A stretch of 64,000 nt of DNA from Vibrio salinus (GCF_021272385.1 NZ_JAJSDZ010000007.1:62001-126000), one strand, 5' to 3'; shown: positions 1 to 10,332, numbered from the stretch's first letter. Notes: generated by a model from the sequence alone, not told the origin. Program-made: numbers and translations.

Positions 1-1547
1 TCCATGAACTGAGATAATTGTGAAGAACCAAAGAATTCTTTAACTGCAGCAGAAATCGGTTTCGCATTAATCAAATCCTGCGGCATGATGTTATCCAGAT
101 CGCCTAAACTCAGACGTTCTTTGACCGCACGTTCCACACGAACAAGACCAACACGGAATTGGTTTTCTGCCATTTCACCAACGCTACGAATACGGCGGTT
201 TCCTAAGTGGTCGATATCGTCCACTTCACCTTTACCATTACGGATAGCAATCAGTTTTTTCATTACTTCGATGATATCTGTTTCATCGAGAGTTCCCTGC
301 TCTCCGGCATCTTCACGACCGATAGAACTGTTGAACTTCATACGACCAACAGTTGACAAGTCGTAACGATCTTCAGAGAAGAACAAGCTTTCAAATAAGG
401 CTTCAGCCGCTTCTTTTGTTGGCGGCTCGCCAGGACGCATCATACGGTAAATTTCAACTAACGCGGAAATACGATCTGTTGTGCTGTCAACCCGGAGTGT
501 GTCTGCCATGAACGGACCATTGTCCAAATCATTGGTATACAACACTTCGATTTGCTTGTAACCGGCCTGAGACAGGTTCGCCAGAACTTCAAGAGTGATT
601 TCCTGGTTTGCTGCAACAATCAGCTCACCAGTTGATTCGTCAACATAATCTTTAGAAGAAATCTTGCCAACAATATACTCAACTGGAACTTCAATAAATT
701 CAACGCCGTCTTTATCAAGCTGGCGAATATGACGAGCGGTTACACGACGACCTTGCTCAACATACACCTTGCCATTTGCTTCGATATCGAAACTTGCGGT
801 TTCACCACGTAAACGATCAGGGACCAACGCCATCATCAGAGTCTGATCTTTTACTTCGAAGTTCACTTTTTCGAAGAATAGATCAAGAATTTCTTCCGTC
901 GACTTACCTAAAGCACGAAGGATAATTGAAGCTGGTAGTTTACGACGGCGGTCTATACGCACGTACAGATGATCTTTCGGATCAAATTCGAAATCCAACC
1001 ATGAACCACGGTATGGGATCACACGTGCATTATAAAGTACTTTACCTGATGAGTGGGTCTTACCCTTATCGCTGTCGAAGAACACGCCTGGGCTTCGGTG
1101 CAGCTGGGATACGATAACCCTCTCGGTACCATTAATTACGAAGGTACCATTATCTGTCATGAGTGGAATTTCACCCATGTAGACTTCTTGTTCTTTAATA
1201 TCTTTTACAGTACCCGCCGGCGCATCTTTATCATAAATCACCAGGCGTAGTTTAACGCGAAGTGGCTTCGAATAAGTTACACCACGTATTTGACATTCTT
1301 TAACATCAAATACTGGCTCACCAAGACGGTAGCTAACGTATTGCAGCTCAGAGTTACCATTGTAGCTCTGAATAGGAAATACAGAACGAAAAGCAGCCTC
1401 TAGACCATATTGTCCCTCAGGATCCTGTTCGATAAATTTATCGAATGAATCGAGCTGGATCGATAGCAAGTATGGAATGTCCAAAACTTGTGGACGAGTA
1501 CCAAAGTCCTTACGGATGCGCTTTTTCTCGGTATAAGAGTAAACCAT
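1..1547 (-). CDS. rpoB: RNA polymerase beta subunit, N-terminal 515 codons (gene runs off window)
   Basis: This is the catalytic beta subunit of RNA polymerase; only the N-terminal part lies in the window. The conceptual product begins [18 protein letters not shown] and continues without a stop to the left edge. It includes the protrusion and lobe segments with [20 protein letters not shown]. The last complete codons encode SSQLSQFM, numbered 508-515 as in E. coli, so the edge falls inside the rifampicin-resistance-determining region; all eight residues seen are wild type. The gene lies downstream of rplL in the same direction, separated by 240 bp containing an attenuator-like hairpin. Identification is certain; the C-terminal half is not visible. 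Confidence 0.98.
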   Translation of the reverse strand, partial: MVYSYTEKKRIRKDFGTRPQVLDIPYLLSIQLDSFDKFIEQDPEGQYGLEAAFRSVFPIQSYNGNSELQYVSYRLGEPVFDVKECQIRGVTYSKPLRVKLRLVIYDKDAPAGTVKDIKEQEVYMGEIPLMTDNGTFVINGTERVIVSQLHRSPGVFFDSDKGKTHSSGKVLYNARVIPYRGSWLDFEFDPKDHLYVRIDRRRKLPASIILRALGKSTEEILDLFFEKVNFEVKDQTLMMALVPDRLRGETASFDIEANGKVYVEQGRRVTARHIRQLDKDGVEFIEVPVEYIVGKISSKDYVDESTGELIVAANQEITLEVLANLSQAGYKQIEVLYTNDLDNGPFMADTLRVDSTTDRISALVEIYRMMRPGEPPTKEAAEALFESLFFSEDRYDLSTVGRMKFNSSIGREDAGEQGTLDETDIIEVMKKLIAIRNGKGEVDDIDHLGNRRIRSVGEMAENQFRVGLVRVERAVKERLSLGDLDNIMPQDLINAKPISAAVKEFFGSSQLSQFM

Positions 1548-1723
1548 GGGGTTCCTCAGCTCGCTGATAAGTGACCCAAACTGTCCGCCTGAAAAGGCGT
1601 AGGACAGTAACTAACTAGCTGTTTATTGTAGTAACGAACACATAAAAATAAATAATATGAACGTTTTTTTGCACGGATATCTGACGCTTAAACAGCGGAA
1701 AAATTCGCCGACACCCTACAGCG

Positions 1724-1754
1724 CAAAAAGGCCGGTGGTCAATAAACCACCAGC
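1724..1754 (-). terminator. rplL-rpoB intercistronic hairpin (partial terminator/attenuator)
   Basis: On the minus strand GGCTGGTGGT pairs with ACCACCGGCC (one G-T wobble) around a 6-base loop and is followed by TTTTT. It lies just after the rplL stop and before rpoB. E. coli has an attenuator at this place that lowers rpoB relative to rplL; the same role here is inference from position and shape. Confidence 0.7.
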
Positions 1755-1787
1755 CATTAGCCTTTCGGCTAAGCAATTATATAATAA

Positions 1788-2156
1788 TTACTTAAGCTCA
1801 ACAGTTGCACCAGCTTCTTCAAGTTGTGCTTTAAGAGCTTCTGCTTCAGCTTTCTCAATGCCTTCTTTGATAGCCGCTGGAGCACCGTCAACAAGACCTT
1901 TAGCTTCTTTAAGACCAAGGCCAGTTGCACCGCGTACAGCTTTGATTACAGCAACTTTGTTACCGCCTGCAGAAGACAGGATAACATCAAATTCAGTTTG
2001 TTCTTCAGCCGCTTCACCAGCAGCAGCACCGCCAGCAACAACAGCAGCAGCAGCAGAAACGCCGAATTTTTCTTCCATCGCTTCTACTAGTTCAACAACT
2101 TGCATTACAGACATTTCTGCAATAGCGTCTAGGATTTGCTCGTTAGTAATAGACAT
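1788..2156 (-). CDS. rplL: 50S ribosomal protein L7/L12
   Basis: This is the stalk protein of the large subunit; dimers bind L10 and recruit translational GTPases. The 122 residues show the N-terminal dimerisation helices ([20 protein letters not shown]), an Ala/Gly-rich hinge at about 34-52 and the C-terminal factor-binding domain ([20 protein letters not shown], then [15 protein letters not shown]). Length matches the family (about 121). It lies 57 bp downstream of rplJ, as in other bacteria, and is expected to be co-regulated with it through the L10 leader. Confidence 0.98.
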   Translation of the reverse strand: MSITNEQILDAIAEMSVMQVVELVEAMEEKFGVSAAAAVVAGGAAAGEAAEEQTEFDVILSSAGGNKVAVIKAVRGATGLGLKEAKGLVDGAPAAIKEGIEKAEAEALKAQLEEAGATVELK

Positions 2157-2213
2157 AACAATTCTCTTTTAAGTCAACAATTAGTTTATTATGCAACCAG
2201 TAAAAAGCAAGGC

Positions 2214-2708
2214 TTATGCTGCTTCTTCTTGTTTTTGGTCGCGGATAGCAGCGATAGTACGTGCCAGCTTGCCTGCTGAAGCTTCTTTCATGCACATCAT
2301 CAAACGTGCAATCGCTTCGTCGTAAGTTGGTAGTGTCGCCAGTACTTCTACGTCAGTAACTGCGCCTTCAAATGCAGCTGCTTTGATCTCAAATTCTTTA
2401 TTTTCTTTCGCGAAATCTTTAAAGATACGCGCTGCAGCACCTGGGTGCTCGTTAGAAAAAGCGATCAAAGTAGGACCTACGAATACGTCTTTAAGACATT
2501 CGTAGTCAGTGCCTTCTACTGCGCGACGTGCCAAAGTATTACGAACAACTCTCACGTAAACACCCTCTTCACGAGCTTGTTTACGTAGAGAAGTCATTGC
2601 ACTTACTTCAACGCCACGAGAGTCAGCAACAACTGCAGAAAGTGCACCACTGGCCGCTTCGTTGACTTCAGCAACAATTGCTTTTTTGTCTTGAAGGTTT
2701 AAAGCCAT
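2214..2708 (-). CDS. rplJ: 50S ribosomal protein L10
   Basis: L10 anchors the L7/L12 stalk on 23S rRNA and represses translation of its own mRNA. The product is 164 residues starting [17 protein letters not shown]; the C-terminal stalk-binding helix ends [13 protein letters not shown]. An ATG-free longer reading frame exists upstream (to about 2774), but the conserved N-terminus and an AGGAG ribosome site 10 bases upstream fix the start at 2708. It is preceded by a roughly 240-base untranslated leader with its own promoter. Confidence 0.97.
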   Translation of the reverse strand: MALNLQDKKAIVAEVNEAASGALSAVVADSRGVEVSAMTSLRKQAREEGVYVRVVRNTLARRAVEGTDYECLKDVFVGPTLIAFSNEHPGAAARIFKDFAKENKEFEIKAAAFEGAVTDVEVLATLPTYDEAIARLMMCMKEASAGKLARTIAAIRDQKQEEAA

Positions 2709-2938
2709 CTTGGATTTACTCCTGGTTGTCGTTACACCACTCACTACAAAATAGTGAGAGATCATTTGGTGCATTCCCAGAAGAAAGGTATAAAAATAGA
2801 GCTTTCTGTCAGTTCGGGCACCATCTACGTAGGTTCGATTAAGTCATTAAACAGATTTAATAACGCCTACGGTCTTGGACGGAGACTGGGTTATTGTTCC
2901 GAAAAGAACCAAAGTTCAGCCCCAACCACAAATATAGG
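2709..2938 (-). promoter_or_regulatory. rplJ leader (L10 autoregulatory region)
   Basis: About 230 untranslated bases lie between the P_L10 start region and rplJ. They contain a perfect 7-bp hairpin (CTCACTA/TAGTGAG, 2740-2758) ending about 30 bases before the start codon. In proteobacteria this leader binds the L10-(L12)4 complex to repress rplJL translation. Position and length fit; the kink-turn was not modelled. Confidence 0.55.
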
Positions 2939-2944
2939 CGCAAG

Positions 2945-2972
2945 ATTATACATCAATCATGCGCCTACGCAA
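2945..2972 (-). promoter_or_regulatory. P_L10 promoter for rplJL-rpoBC
   Basis: Minus-strand -35 TTGCGT (2967-2972), 16-bp spacer and -10 TATAAT (2945-2950) are followed by a GC-rich discriminator containing TTGCGCC. The -10 is enclosed by a GGCGCA/TGCGCC dyad. The site is just downstream of the rplA stop, where E. coli also has P_L10. Confidence 0.7.
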
Positions 2973-2978
2973 ATAGAA

Positions 2979-3680
2979 TTATGCTTGCGTATTTAGTGTT
3001 GCCTGATCAACAGAAACACCAGCACCCATCGTAGTAGAGATGCTTACTTTTTTCAGATAAACACCTTTAGCCGCAGATGGTTTTGCTTTTTTAAGAGCCA
3101 CCAGAAGAGCTTCCAGGTTCTCTTGAATTTGGTTAGCTTCAAAAGAAACTTTACCAATTGTTGTATGGACGATGCCATTTTTGTCATTACGGTAACGAAC
3201 CTGACCTGCTTTAGCATTTTTAACAGCTTCCGCAACATTAGGAGTTACAGTACCAACTTTAGGGTTTGGCATAAGACCACGGGGGCCCAGGATTGTACCC
3301 AGCTGACCTACAACACGCATCGCATCAGGAGAAGCGACAACAACATCAAAGTTTAGTTCGCCTTTCTTAACCTGAGCAGCAAGGTCTTCCATACCAACGA
3401 GATCTGCACCTGCTTCTTTTGCAGCTTCAGCATTTGCACCTTGAGTAAATACAGCAACTCGTACTTCACGACCAGTACCATGAGGTAGCACTGTTGCACC
3501 ACGTACGTTTTGGTCTGATTTACGAGCATCAATGCCCAAGTTTACAGCAACGTCAACAGATTCTACGAATTTGGCTGTTGCCAGTTCTTTAAGAAGAGCA
3601 ACGGCTTCATTGATTTCGTATTCTTTAGTCACATCCACTTTCTCGCGGATTGTGCGCATGCGCTTAGTTAGTTTTGCCAT
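2979..3680 (-). CDS. rplA: 50S ribosomal protein L1
   Basis: L1 is the L1-stalk protein that binds 23S rRNA near the E site and autoregulates the rplKA mRNA. The 233 residues begin [16 protein letters not shown] and contain the RNA-binding block [20 protein letters not shown] and [17 protein letters not shown] signature (here [16 protein letters not shown]). The start was placed at MAKLTKRM because it follows GAGGGT at the right spacing; a slightly longer frame would overlap rplK. It starts 4 bases after the rplK stop, so the two are translationally coupled. Confidence 0.97.
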   Translation of the reverse strand: MAKLTKRMRTIREKVDVTKEYEINEAVALLKELATAKFVESVDVAVNLGIDARKSDQNVRGATVLPHGTGREVRVAVFTQGANAEAAKEAGADLVGMEDLAAQVKKGELNFDVVVASPDAMRVVGQLGTILGPRGLMPNPKVGTVTPNVAEAVKNAKAGQVRYRNDKNGIVHTTIGKVSFEANQIQENLEALLVALKKAKPSAAKGVYLKKVSISTTMGAGVSVDQATLNTQA

Positions 3681-3684
3681 CGTA

Positions 3685-4113
3685 TTAACCCTCAACCACT
3701 AGGCCCATTGAACGAGCAGTACCCGCAATTGAGCGTTTCATTGCTTCAACGTCAGCACCAGTCATATCAGCAGCTTTAGTTTCTGCGATTTCCTGAAGTT
3801 GAGCGTCAGTGATTGTACCCACTTTTTCAGTGTTAGGACGACCAGAACCAGACTTAACGCCAGCCGCTTTTTTGAGTAAAACAGCAGCAGGAGGAGTCTT
3901 AGTAATGAACGTGAAAGAACGGTCATTATAAACAGTGATTACTGTTGGAATTGGTAGACCTTTCTCAACAGATTCTGTTTTTGCATTAAATGCTTTACAG
4001 AATTCCATGATGTTAACACCACGCTGACCTAGAGCAGGACCAACCGGTGGACTTGGGTTTGCCATACCAGCTGCAACTTGCAGCTTGATATAAGCTTCAA
4101 CTTTCTTAGCCAT
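3685..4113 (-). CDS. rplK: 50S ribosomal protein L11
   Basis: L11 forms the GTPase-associated centre and is needed for RelA activation by uncharged tRNA. The 142-residue product [20 protein letters not shown] carries the proline-rich NTD ([20 protein letters not shown]) and the RNA-binding CTD ending [13 protein letters not shown]. Its length equals E. coli L11. It is the first gene after the P_L11 promoter and is followed immediately by rplA. Confidence 0.98.
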   Translation of the reverse strand: MAKKVEAYIKLQVAAGMANPSPPVGPALGQRGVNIMEFCKAFNAKTESVEKGLPIPTVITVYNDRSFTFITKTPPAAVLLKKAAGVKSGSGRPNTEKVGTITDAQLQEIAETKAADMTGADVEAMKRSIAGTARSMGLVVEG

Positions 4114-4186
4114 GATATTTCCTAAATTATGGGTTCAAACGCTAATCCTCTGATCAGCTCCCCGCTTTCTTTTCATAAAGACCTGT

Positions 4187-4223
4187 AAAAAGGCGCGAAA
4201 TTATAAACAGATTCCGCGCCTTT
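4187..4223 (-). terminator. nusG-rplK intergenic hairpin (possible terminator)
   Basis: Read on the minus strand, AAAGGCGCG pairs with CGCGCCTTT across a 17-base loop and is followed by further T residues. Transcripts coming from secE-nusG could terminate here. The same bases hold the P_L11 promoter, so the dyad may instead, or also, be a promoter feature. Confidence 0.45.
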
Positions 4224-4228
4224 CACAA
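4200..4228 (-). promoter_or_regulatory. P_L11 promoter for rplKA
   Basis: The minus strand has -35 TTGTGA (4223-4228), a 17-bp spacer and -10 TATAAT (4200-4205), then a CGCGCC discriminator typical of growth-rate and stringently controlled promoters. It lies about 85 bp upstream of rplK. Confidence 0.7.
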
Positions 4229-4246
4229 GAATAAAATGACGATTAT

Positions 4247-4795
4247 TTAGTCAAGTTTTTCAACTTGTCCAAATTCAAGCTCTACAGGCGTCGCACGACC
4301 AAAGATCGAAACAGACACCTTCAAGCGACTTTTCTCGTAATCAACTTCTTCAACGGTACCATTAAAGTCAGCAAATGGACCATCAGTCACACGAACCACT
4401 TCACCAGCTTCAAACATCGTTTTAGGTCTTGGCGCTTCACTCGCTTTTTCCAAACGATTTAAAATAGCATCCGCTTCTTTATCAGAAATCGGTGCTGGGC
4501 GGTCTGAGGTACCACCAATGAAGCCCATAACTCGAGGAACGCTGCGTACTAAATGCCATGATTCGTCATTCATGATCATTTGAACAAGTACATATCCGGG
4601 GAAGAATTTACGTTCACTTTTACGTCTCTGACCAGCACGCATCTCTACCACTTCTTCCGTAGGGACAAGAACTTCACCGAATAAGTCTTCCATACCATGC
4701 ATTTTGATATGTTCACGTAGCGATTGAGCTACCCGACCTTCAAATCCAGAGAAGGCTTGAACTACATACCAGCGTTTTTTTGGAGCTTCACTCAT
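4247..4795 (-). CDS. nusG: transcription termination/antitermination factor NusG
   Basis: NusG binds the RNA polymerase clamp, suppresses pausing, and links polymerase to Rho or ribosomal S10. The 182 residues have the NGN domain ([20 protein letters not shown], then [10 protein letters not shown]) and a C-terminal KOW domain ([20 protein letters not shown]). Length matches E. coli (181). It forms the secE-nusG pair, 11 bp after secE. Confidence 0.98.
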   Translation of the reverse strand: MSEAPKKRWYVVQAFSGFEGRVAQSLREHIKMHGMEDLFGEVLVPTEEVVEMRAGQRRKSERKFFPGYVLVQMIMNDESWHLVRSVPRVMGFIGGTSDRPAPISDKEADAILNRLEKASEAPRPKTMFEAGEVVRVTDGPFADFNGTVEEVDYEKSRLKVSVSIFGRATPVELEFGQVEKLD

Positions 4796-4806
4796 GTATA
4801 AACCCT

Positions 4807-5190
4807 CTATGCTCCAGTCGCTAAGGCAACAAGACGAACCATAATGCCGTCAATGCCCCATAGAGCCAGAGCCATTACAATACTAACAGCTAACACGATT
4901 AACGTAGTTTGCATCGTTTCCTGACGTGTAGGCCATATCACCTTACGTATTTCCAAACGAGCTTCACGTGCAAAACTAATCGCAGCTTTACCTTTAATTG
5001 TTGTAGCAGCAACGCCTAACGCAGCTGCAATTAGCACAACAACACCTGCAGTGCGAATCACTACATTGAACGTCTCACTATAAAATGAGTTACCCACAAC
5101 AGCCACAGCCAGTAAAAGAATGGTAATAAACCATTTGAACTTATCTGCTGCACTTGAGCCATCAGGAGTTTCAGCATGATTTGCTTTCAT
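4807..5190 (-). CDS. secE: preprotein translocase subunit SecE
   Basis: SecE is an essential inner-membrane subunit of the SecYEG channel. From [16 protein letters not shown] the product is 127 residues, the E. coli length, with three membrane segments (about 19-35, 45-63 and 95-120) and the conserved cytoplasmic amphipathic block [20 protein letters not shown] before the last segment. A longer frame to 5253 exists but adds unconserved residues. The gene lies about 245 bp downstream of tufB, past a terminator. Confidence 0.96.
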   Translation of the reverse strand: MKANHAETPDGSSAADKFKWFITILLLAVAVVGNSFYSETFNVVIRTAGVVVLIAAALGVAATTIKGKAAISFAREARLEIRKVIWPTRQETMQTTLIVLAVSIVMALALWGIDGIMVRLVALATGA

Positions 5191-5387
5191 AAACCAACCT
5201 GCACAAGTCTTACTATAGACGACAATAACCCCGCTGTTGCAGGGCAAAACCAATAATGATGTTCAGAATTTCTTTAACATCTATCTAAAAAGCACTTTTT
5301 CTAAACCAATCTTATTCTTAATCTGGCATTTCGTTCAAAAATAACACTTTTCGATTACTAAATCACCGCCATTTGAGTTTAGCGCAG

Positions 5388-5415
5388 AAAAAGGGCATCA
5401 AATGATGCCCTTTTT
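5388..5415 (-). terminator. intrinsic terminator after tufB
   Basis: AAAAAGGGCATCA and TGATGCCCTTTTT form a perfect 13-bp stem with a 2-base centre and a T-tract on the transcribed side, 20 bp past the tufB stop. It probably limits read-through into secE-nusG. Confidence 0.9.
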
Positions 5416-5435
5416 ACTAGTGATTAGTCAAATCA

Positions 5436-6620
5436 TTATTCAATGATTTTAGCAACAACACCAGCACCAACTGTACGACCACCTTCACGGATCGCGAAAC
5501 GTAGGCCATCATCCATCGCGATTGGGTGAATCAAAGTAACAGTCATTTTAACGTTGTCACCAGGCATTACCATTTCTACACCTTCTGGAAGCTCGATGTT
5601 ACCAGTGATGTCAGTCGTACGGAAGTAGAACTGTGGACGGTAGCCTTTGAAGAATGGAGTATGACGGCCGCCTTCATCTTTAGACAGTACGTATACTTCT
5701 GATTCGAACTTGCTGTGTGGAGTGATTGAACCCGGTGCAGCCAGTACCTGACCACGTTCAACTTCATCACGTTTAGTACCACGTAGTAGTGCACCAACGT
5801 TTTCACCCGCACGGCCTTCGTCCAGAAGTTTACGGAACATTTCAACACCAGTACAAGTTGTTGTTGTAGTTTCGTGAATACCCACGATTTCTACTTCATC
5901 ACCAACTTTCAGAATACCACGCTCGATACGGCCAGTTACTACTGTACCACGACCCTGAATTGAGAATACGTCTTCGATAGGCATCAGGAATGGCTGATCG
6001 ATTGCACGCTCTGGCTCTGGGATGTACTCATCAAGCGCTTTTGCCAACTCAAGGATTTTTTCTTCCCACTGTGCTTCACCGTTTAGTGCGCCTAGTGCAG
6101 AACCCTGGATTACTGGTAGGTCATCTCCTGGGAAATCGTATTCAGACAGAAGTTCACGAACTTCCATTTCTACCAATTCAAGTAGCTCTTCATCATCTAC
6201 CATGTCACATTTGTTCATGAATACGATGATGTATGGGATACCAACCTGACGACCTAGAAGGATGTGCTCACGAGTTTGTGGCATTGGGCCATCAGTCGCA
6301 GCTACTACCAGGATACCACCGTCCATCTGCGCAGCACCAGTGATCATGTTTTTAACATAGTCAGCGTGTCCTGGGCAGTCTACGTGTGCGTAGTGACGAG
6401 TTTCAGTATCATACTCTACGTGTGAAGTCGCGATTGTGATACCACGTTCACGTTCTTCCGGTGCGTTATCGATTGACGCAAAGTCACGAGCTTCACCGTC
6501 ACCATGTTTTGCAAGTACAGTACAGATAGCTGCTGTTAGAGTTGTTTTACCGTGGTCAACGTGGCCGATAGTACCAACGTTTACGTGCGGTTTCGTACGT
6601 TCAAATTTTTCTTTAGACAT
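5436..6620 (-). CDS. tufB: elongation factor Tu
   Basis: EF-Tu is the GTPase that delivers aminoacyl-tRNA to the ribosome. The 394 residues contain G1 [10 protein letters not shown]3 DCPGHADY and G4 NKCD, followed by the two beta-barrel domains; the C-terminus ends [15 protein letters not shown]. The gene is last in a tRNA-tuf operon, 101 bp after tRNA-Thr(GGU), which is the E. coli tufB arrangement. A second tuf copy near fusA is usual but lies outside this window. Confidence 0.98.
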   Translation of the reverse strand: MSKEKFERTKPHVNVGTIGHVDHGKTTLTAAICTVLAKHGDGEARDFASIDNAPEERERGITIATSHVEYDTETRHYAHVDCPGHADYVKNMITGAAQMDGGILVVAATDGPMPQTREHILLGRQVGIPYIIVFMNKCDMVDDEELLELVEMEVRELLSEYDFPGDDLPVIQGSALGALNGEAQWEEKILELAKALDEYIPEPERAIDQPFLMPIEDVFSIQGRGTVVTGRIERGILKVGDEVEIVGIHETTTTTCTGVEMFRKLLDEGRAGENVGALLRGTKRDEVERGQVLAAPGSITPHSKFESEVYVLSKDEGGRHTPFFKGYRPQFYFRTTDITGNIELPEGVEMVMPGDNVKMTVTLIHPIAMDDGLRFAIREGGRTVGAGVVAKIIE

Positions 6621-6721
6621 GGGTTGTCCCTCTAGGTACGGATTTAAGGTGGCTTAAATGACCACGCAACCAAAGTTTATTGGTAATAAAGTATATATCA
6701 AAAGGAAAAATTTGCTTAGAG

Positions 6722-6797
<76 letters not shown>

Positions 6798-6808
6798 ACT
6801 CATAAAAT

Positions 6809-6883
<75 letters not shown>

Positions 6884-6917
6884 ACACGTAACTCTGAGAG
6901 CTATTTCCTTATGAAAA

Positions 6918-7002
<85 letters not shown>

Positions 7003-7020
7003 AAAAACCTAAAAATACTA

Positions 7021-7096
<76 letters not shown>

Positions 7097-7109
7097 GTAA
7101 GTGGAGCGC

Positions 7110-7138
7110 ATTCTATTGAATGATTTATTTCCTTGCAA
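7110..7138 (-). promoter_or_regulatory. promoter of the thrU-tyrU-glyT-thrT-tufB operon
   Basis: Minus-strand -35 TTGCAA (7133-7138), 17-bp spacer and -10 TAGAAT (7110-7115) are followed by GCGCTCC, a GC-rich discriminator like those of stringent stable-RNA promoters. It sits in the divergent gap with coaA. Confidence 0.8.
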
Positions 7139-7298
7139 CCCTTTCCTTAAAAAAAATAGTAAAATATTCATGTTTTTGTTCGATCGCCGCTTTTTGAGGC
7201 AAATTTTGCTGCAAAAGCATACGAAACATCACTTCTGGGTTGCTTTATCTGCTCCTTAAGGTATTTTGCAGTCTACCTTATTCACTTAGAGAGCAAAG

Positions 7299-8222
7299 AT
7301 GAGCCCTTTTCTTTCATTCTCCAGAGAACAATGGTCCCATTTAAGGGATAGTGTCCCTATGACTTTGTCGGAAGACGATCTGCAAGAGCTTCAGGGGATC
7401 AATGAAAATCTGACAATGAAAGAAGCAGTAGAAATCTATTTGCCATTGGCGCGTCTTCTTAATCTGTACGTTGCGGCAAGACAAAGCCGGAATTCCGTTC
7501 TTCATGAATTTTTGGGCAACGATGAAACATCCCCCCCTTTTATTATTGGTATTGCCGGAAGTGTTGCCGTCGGGAAAAGCACCACAGCTCGTATATTGCG
7601 GGCACTTTTAGCTCGCTGGGGAAACCATACTAATGTGGAATTGATAACAACCGATGGATTTCTTTACCCTAATGAAGTTCTGATGGAAAAAGGCATAATG
7701 CACAAGAAAGGGTTTCCTGAATCTTATGATATTAAGAGGCTAATTGAATTCGTTTCAGATGTAAAAGCATGCAAACAAGACGTTTATGCGCCTATCTATT
7801 CTCACATTACTTATAATATTACCAATAAAATAAAGGTGGTTAATGTCCCCGATATTTTAATTATTGAAGGACTTAATGTACTTCAGAGTGGTATGAATTA
7901 CACTCATTCGCCCCATAGGGTTTTTATTTCGGATTTCCTCGATTTTTCTATTTTTGTTGATGCTCAACCAGAACTTATTGAAAAATGGTATATTGAGCGC
8001 TTTATGAAATTAAGGCACAGTGCATTTAAACAGCCAGGCTCTTATTTCAGTCACTATACCAAGCTATCTGAAGAACAGGCTGTCAATAAGGCAAAAAACA
8101 TTTGGCATACGATTAATGGTAAAAACCTCAAACAAAATATTTTACCTACCAAAGGCCGCGCACATCTAATACTCACAAAAGGGGCCAATCATACCGTGGA
8201 AGAAATATTACTGAGGAAGTAG
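7299..8222 (+). CDS. coaA: type I pantothenate kinase
   Basis: CoaA catalyses the ATP-dependent phosphorylation of pantothenate, the first and rate-setting step of coenzyme A synthesis, in the cytoplasm. The 307 residues have the P-loop GSVAVGKS at 87-94, the following TTDGFLYPN, and IEGLNVLQ. E. coli CoaA is 316 residues. It is divergent from the tRNA-tufB operon, and convergent with birA-murB, as in E. coli. A weak GGGGAA/TTCCCC hairpin (8230-8247) lies after the stop. Confidence 0.97.
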   Translation: MSPFLSFSREQWSHLRDSVPMTLSEDDLQELQGINENLTMKEAVEIYLPLARLLNLYVAARQSRNSVLHEFLGNDETSPPFIIGIAGSVAVGKSTTARILRALLARWGNHTNVELITTDGFLYPNEVLMEKGIMHKKGFPESYDIKRLIEFVSDVKACKQDVYAPIYSHITYNITNKIKVVNVPDILIIEGLNVLQSGMNYTHSPHRVFISDFLDFSIFVDAQPELIEKWYIERFMKLRHSAFKQPGSYFSHYTKLSEEQAVNKAKNIWHTINGKNLKQNILPTKGRAHLILTKGANHTVEEILLRK

Positions 8223-8259
8223 TTATCCCGGGGAAGCAATATTCCCCTATTCCGTCTGG

Positions 8260-9228
8260 TCATAAATCATTTTTTCTTAATGATATTTCCCCACCGATAT
8301 ACGATTCGATTCCTTGTTCTGTTTCAAGAATAATCGCACCCCGGGAATCAATTCCTTTGTCAATACCGCAAATTTCTCTTTTGCCAATCAGTAACTTCAC
8401 TGAACGGTCAATAAAGTTATCCAGTTGATTCCACCGGGCAACAAATGAACTCATACCTTTAAATTCATACTCTTCTAATGCGTTGTTCCAACAAGAAATT
8501 ATCTCCACGGCCAGTTTATTTCGATCAACTGATTCACCGTCAAGCACATCAGATAAACAGCTCCATGGCTGGTCAATAATTTCTGAATTTCCAACCTGCA
8601 TAGAAAGATTCATCCCCATGCCGACTATCAAACTGGCTGACCCGCCAGCCTGTCCAGACATCTCAACCAAAATTCCAGCTAATTTTTTATCATTAAAATA
8701 AAGATCATTAGGCCACTTCAACTTAACGCCAGATATACCTAATGATTCAAGAGCATCTATCACGGCAATTCCAGCAACCAAACTTAGTCCCATCGCCCCG
8801 GCAATACCTGCTTCTAAATTCCAATACATGGATAAATACAAATTGGAACCAAAAGGAGAATACCACTGCCTTCCTCGTCTTCCTCTGCCATTTTCCTGAT
8901 ATTCCGCCAGACAGACAGTTCCAGATTCTAAACTGTCTGTTCTATCCATTAAAAATTGGTTCGTTGAATCTATAACTGGATACAGATAAAGAGGATTATG
9001 GATGCGCTGCTTCAAATAAACTTCATTTAATAAATTCATGGGCTTAGCCAACTGGTAACCTTTCCCCTGAATCCGGAAAATGTCAACACCCCATTCTTGT
9101 ATCCCTTTAATATGTTTACTGATTGCGGCCCGGGAGATTCCCAGAGATATCCCTAATGCTTCCCCGGAATAAAAGGCACCATCAGAAAGCGTCTTTAATA
9201 AAGCTATTTTCACACTATGATCTTTCAA
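8260..9228 (-). CDS. birA: biotin-[acetyl-CoA-carboxylase] ligase / biotin operon repressor
   Basis: BirA biotinylates AccB and, as biotinyl-5'-AMP holorepressor, binds the bio operator. The product has an N-terminal winged helix (GEALGISLGISRAAISKHI), then the ligase core with ENGRGRRGRQWYSP, the biotinyl-AMP loop, and KWPNDLYFNDKKLAGIL. I place the start at TTG 9228 (MKDHSVKIALLK), which aligns with E. coli MKDNTVPLKL and gives 322 residues against 321. It then overlaps murB by 14 bp. Longer (9291) or shorter GTG (9213) starts are possible. Confidence 0.93.
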   Translation of the reverse strand: MKDHSVKIALLKTLSDGAFYSGEALGISLGISRAAISKHIKGIQEWGVDIFRIQGKGYQLAKPMNLLNEVYLKQRIHNPLYLYPVIDSTNQFLMDRTDSLESGTVCLAEYQENGRGRRGRQWYSPFGSNLYLSMYWNLEAGIAGAMGLSLVAGIAVIDALESLGISGVKLKWPNDLYFNDKKLAGILVEMSGQAGGSASLIVGMGMNLSMQVGNSEIIDQPWSCLSDVLDGESVDRNKLAVEIISCWNNALEEYEFKGMSSFVARWNQLDNFIDRSVKLLIGKREICGIDKGIDSRGAIILETEQGIESYIGGEISLRKNDL

Positions 9229-10267
9229 TTTTACTATCCATAAATTTATCCAGAAATACCTCTCCGGTTTCTCCCATAAAGCGAACTTCATGCTCTAACA
9301 TCACACCATAGCGTTCATAAACCTGGCTACGAACATGAAGTGCCAGATTAATCACATCTGCAGACGTTGCGTTATTTTCATTAACCAGAACCAAGGCCTG
9401 TTTGGGATGGACCTTTGCTCCTCCAATACAAAGACCTTTCAAACCACACTGTTCGATCAGCCAACCGGCAGCCAATTTCATCCCATTCGAAGTATGATAA
9501 TGAACAATATCCGGATACTGTTGCCTCAATAAATCGAACCGATCTGACGTAACAACCGGGTTTTTAAAAAAACTTCCGGCATTGCCGGAAACGATAGGAT
9601 CAGGCAGTTTTTCAGATCTGACCTTACAAATAACATCAAAGATTTTTTGACACGAACTATCACTAGCAAGTGACCGTAATGGCCCGTAATCCAGTAAAGG
9701 GACATACCGTTTTGATACTTTCAAACCAACAGAAGTAACAAAAGCCTTAGTTTTCAGGCTGTGCTTAAATACAGAATCCCTATATCCAAATTGGCATTCG
9801 CGAGCACTCAACTGAACCATATCCTGTGTCTCTGTGTTAACGTATTCAACATATTCACAAATATCTTTGAACTCAAGGCCATAAGCGCCAATATTCTGGA
9901 CAGGAGCACTCCCCACACATCCAGGAATCATTGCCAAATTTTCAAGCCCGGCAATTCCTTTTTTCACCGTGTGTTCAACCAGTAATGGCCAGTCTTCTCC
10001 ACCTGCTACATTCAGATAATAAAACGAGTCGTCTTCTCTGACATTGATGCCCATGATCCTGTTAATAATGACAACACCCCGATAATGTTCGGTAAACAAC
10101 ACATTGCTTCCTTTACCCAGAACTAACTTAGGCAAACCTCTCCATTTATCGTTTCGAAAGACATCCTTTACCTCTTCAACACTAAAAACCTCGATAATGA
10201 CATCTGCAGTCTGATTAATAGAGAAAGTATGGAAAGGCTTTAAACTTGAGTTATAGTAAATTTGCAT
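9215..10267 (-). CDS. murB: UDP-N-acetylenolpyruvoylglucosamine reductase
   Basis: MurB is the FAD- and NADPH-dependent reductase that makes UDP-MurNAc in peptidoglycan synthesis. The product carries LGKGSNVLF, the FAD-binding GLENLAMIPGCVGSAPVQNIGAYG-type block, and the catalytic segment GNAGSFFKNP. I use the ATG at 10267 (MQIYYNSSLKPFHTF); an ATG at 10276 and a TTG at 10279 are alternatives and none has a strong ribosome site. It is transcribed into birA with overlap. Its 5' end lies near an oppositely oriented acetyltransferase gene. Confidence 0.95.
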   Translation of the reverse strand: MQIYYNSSLKPFHTFSINQTADVIIEVFSVEEVKDVFRNDKWRGLPKLVLGKGSNVLFTEHYRGVVIINRIMGINVREDDSFYYLNVAGGEDWPLLVEHTVKKGIAGLENLAMIPGCVGSAPVQNIGAYGLEFKDICEYVEYVNTETQDMVQLSARECQFGYRDSVFKHSLKTKAFVTSVGLKVSKRYVPLLDYGPLRSLASDSSCQKIFDVICKVRSEKLPDPIVSGNAGSFFKNPVVTSDRFDLLRQQYPDIVHYHTSNGMKLAAGWLIEQCGLKGLCIGGAKVHPKQALVLVNENNATSADVINLALHVRSQVYERYGVMLEHEVRFMGETGEVFLDKFMDSKIERS

Positions 10268-10332
10268 ATCGTTCATCAATTCAAATACACTGTGGTCATT
10301 CTACAACAGTTAAGTCAGATAAAGTGCTGGAA

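Noticed and set aside
85..1250. Plus-strand open frames across the first 1.3 kb
   Set aside because: They are antisense to rpoB, which has a continuous, conserved product.
1657..2172. 171-codon Ala/Ser-rich plus-strand frame opposite rplL
   Set aside because: Its composition is a shadow of the Ala-rich rplL codons.
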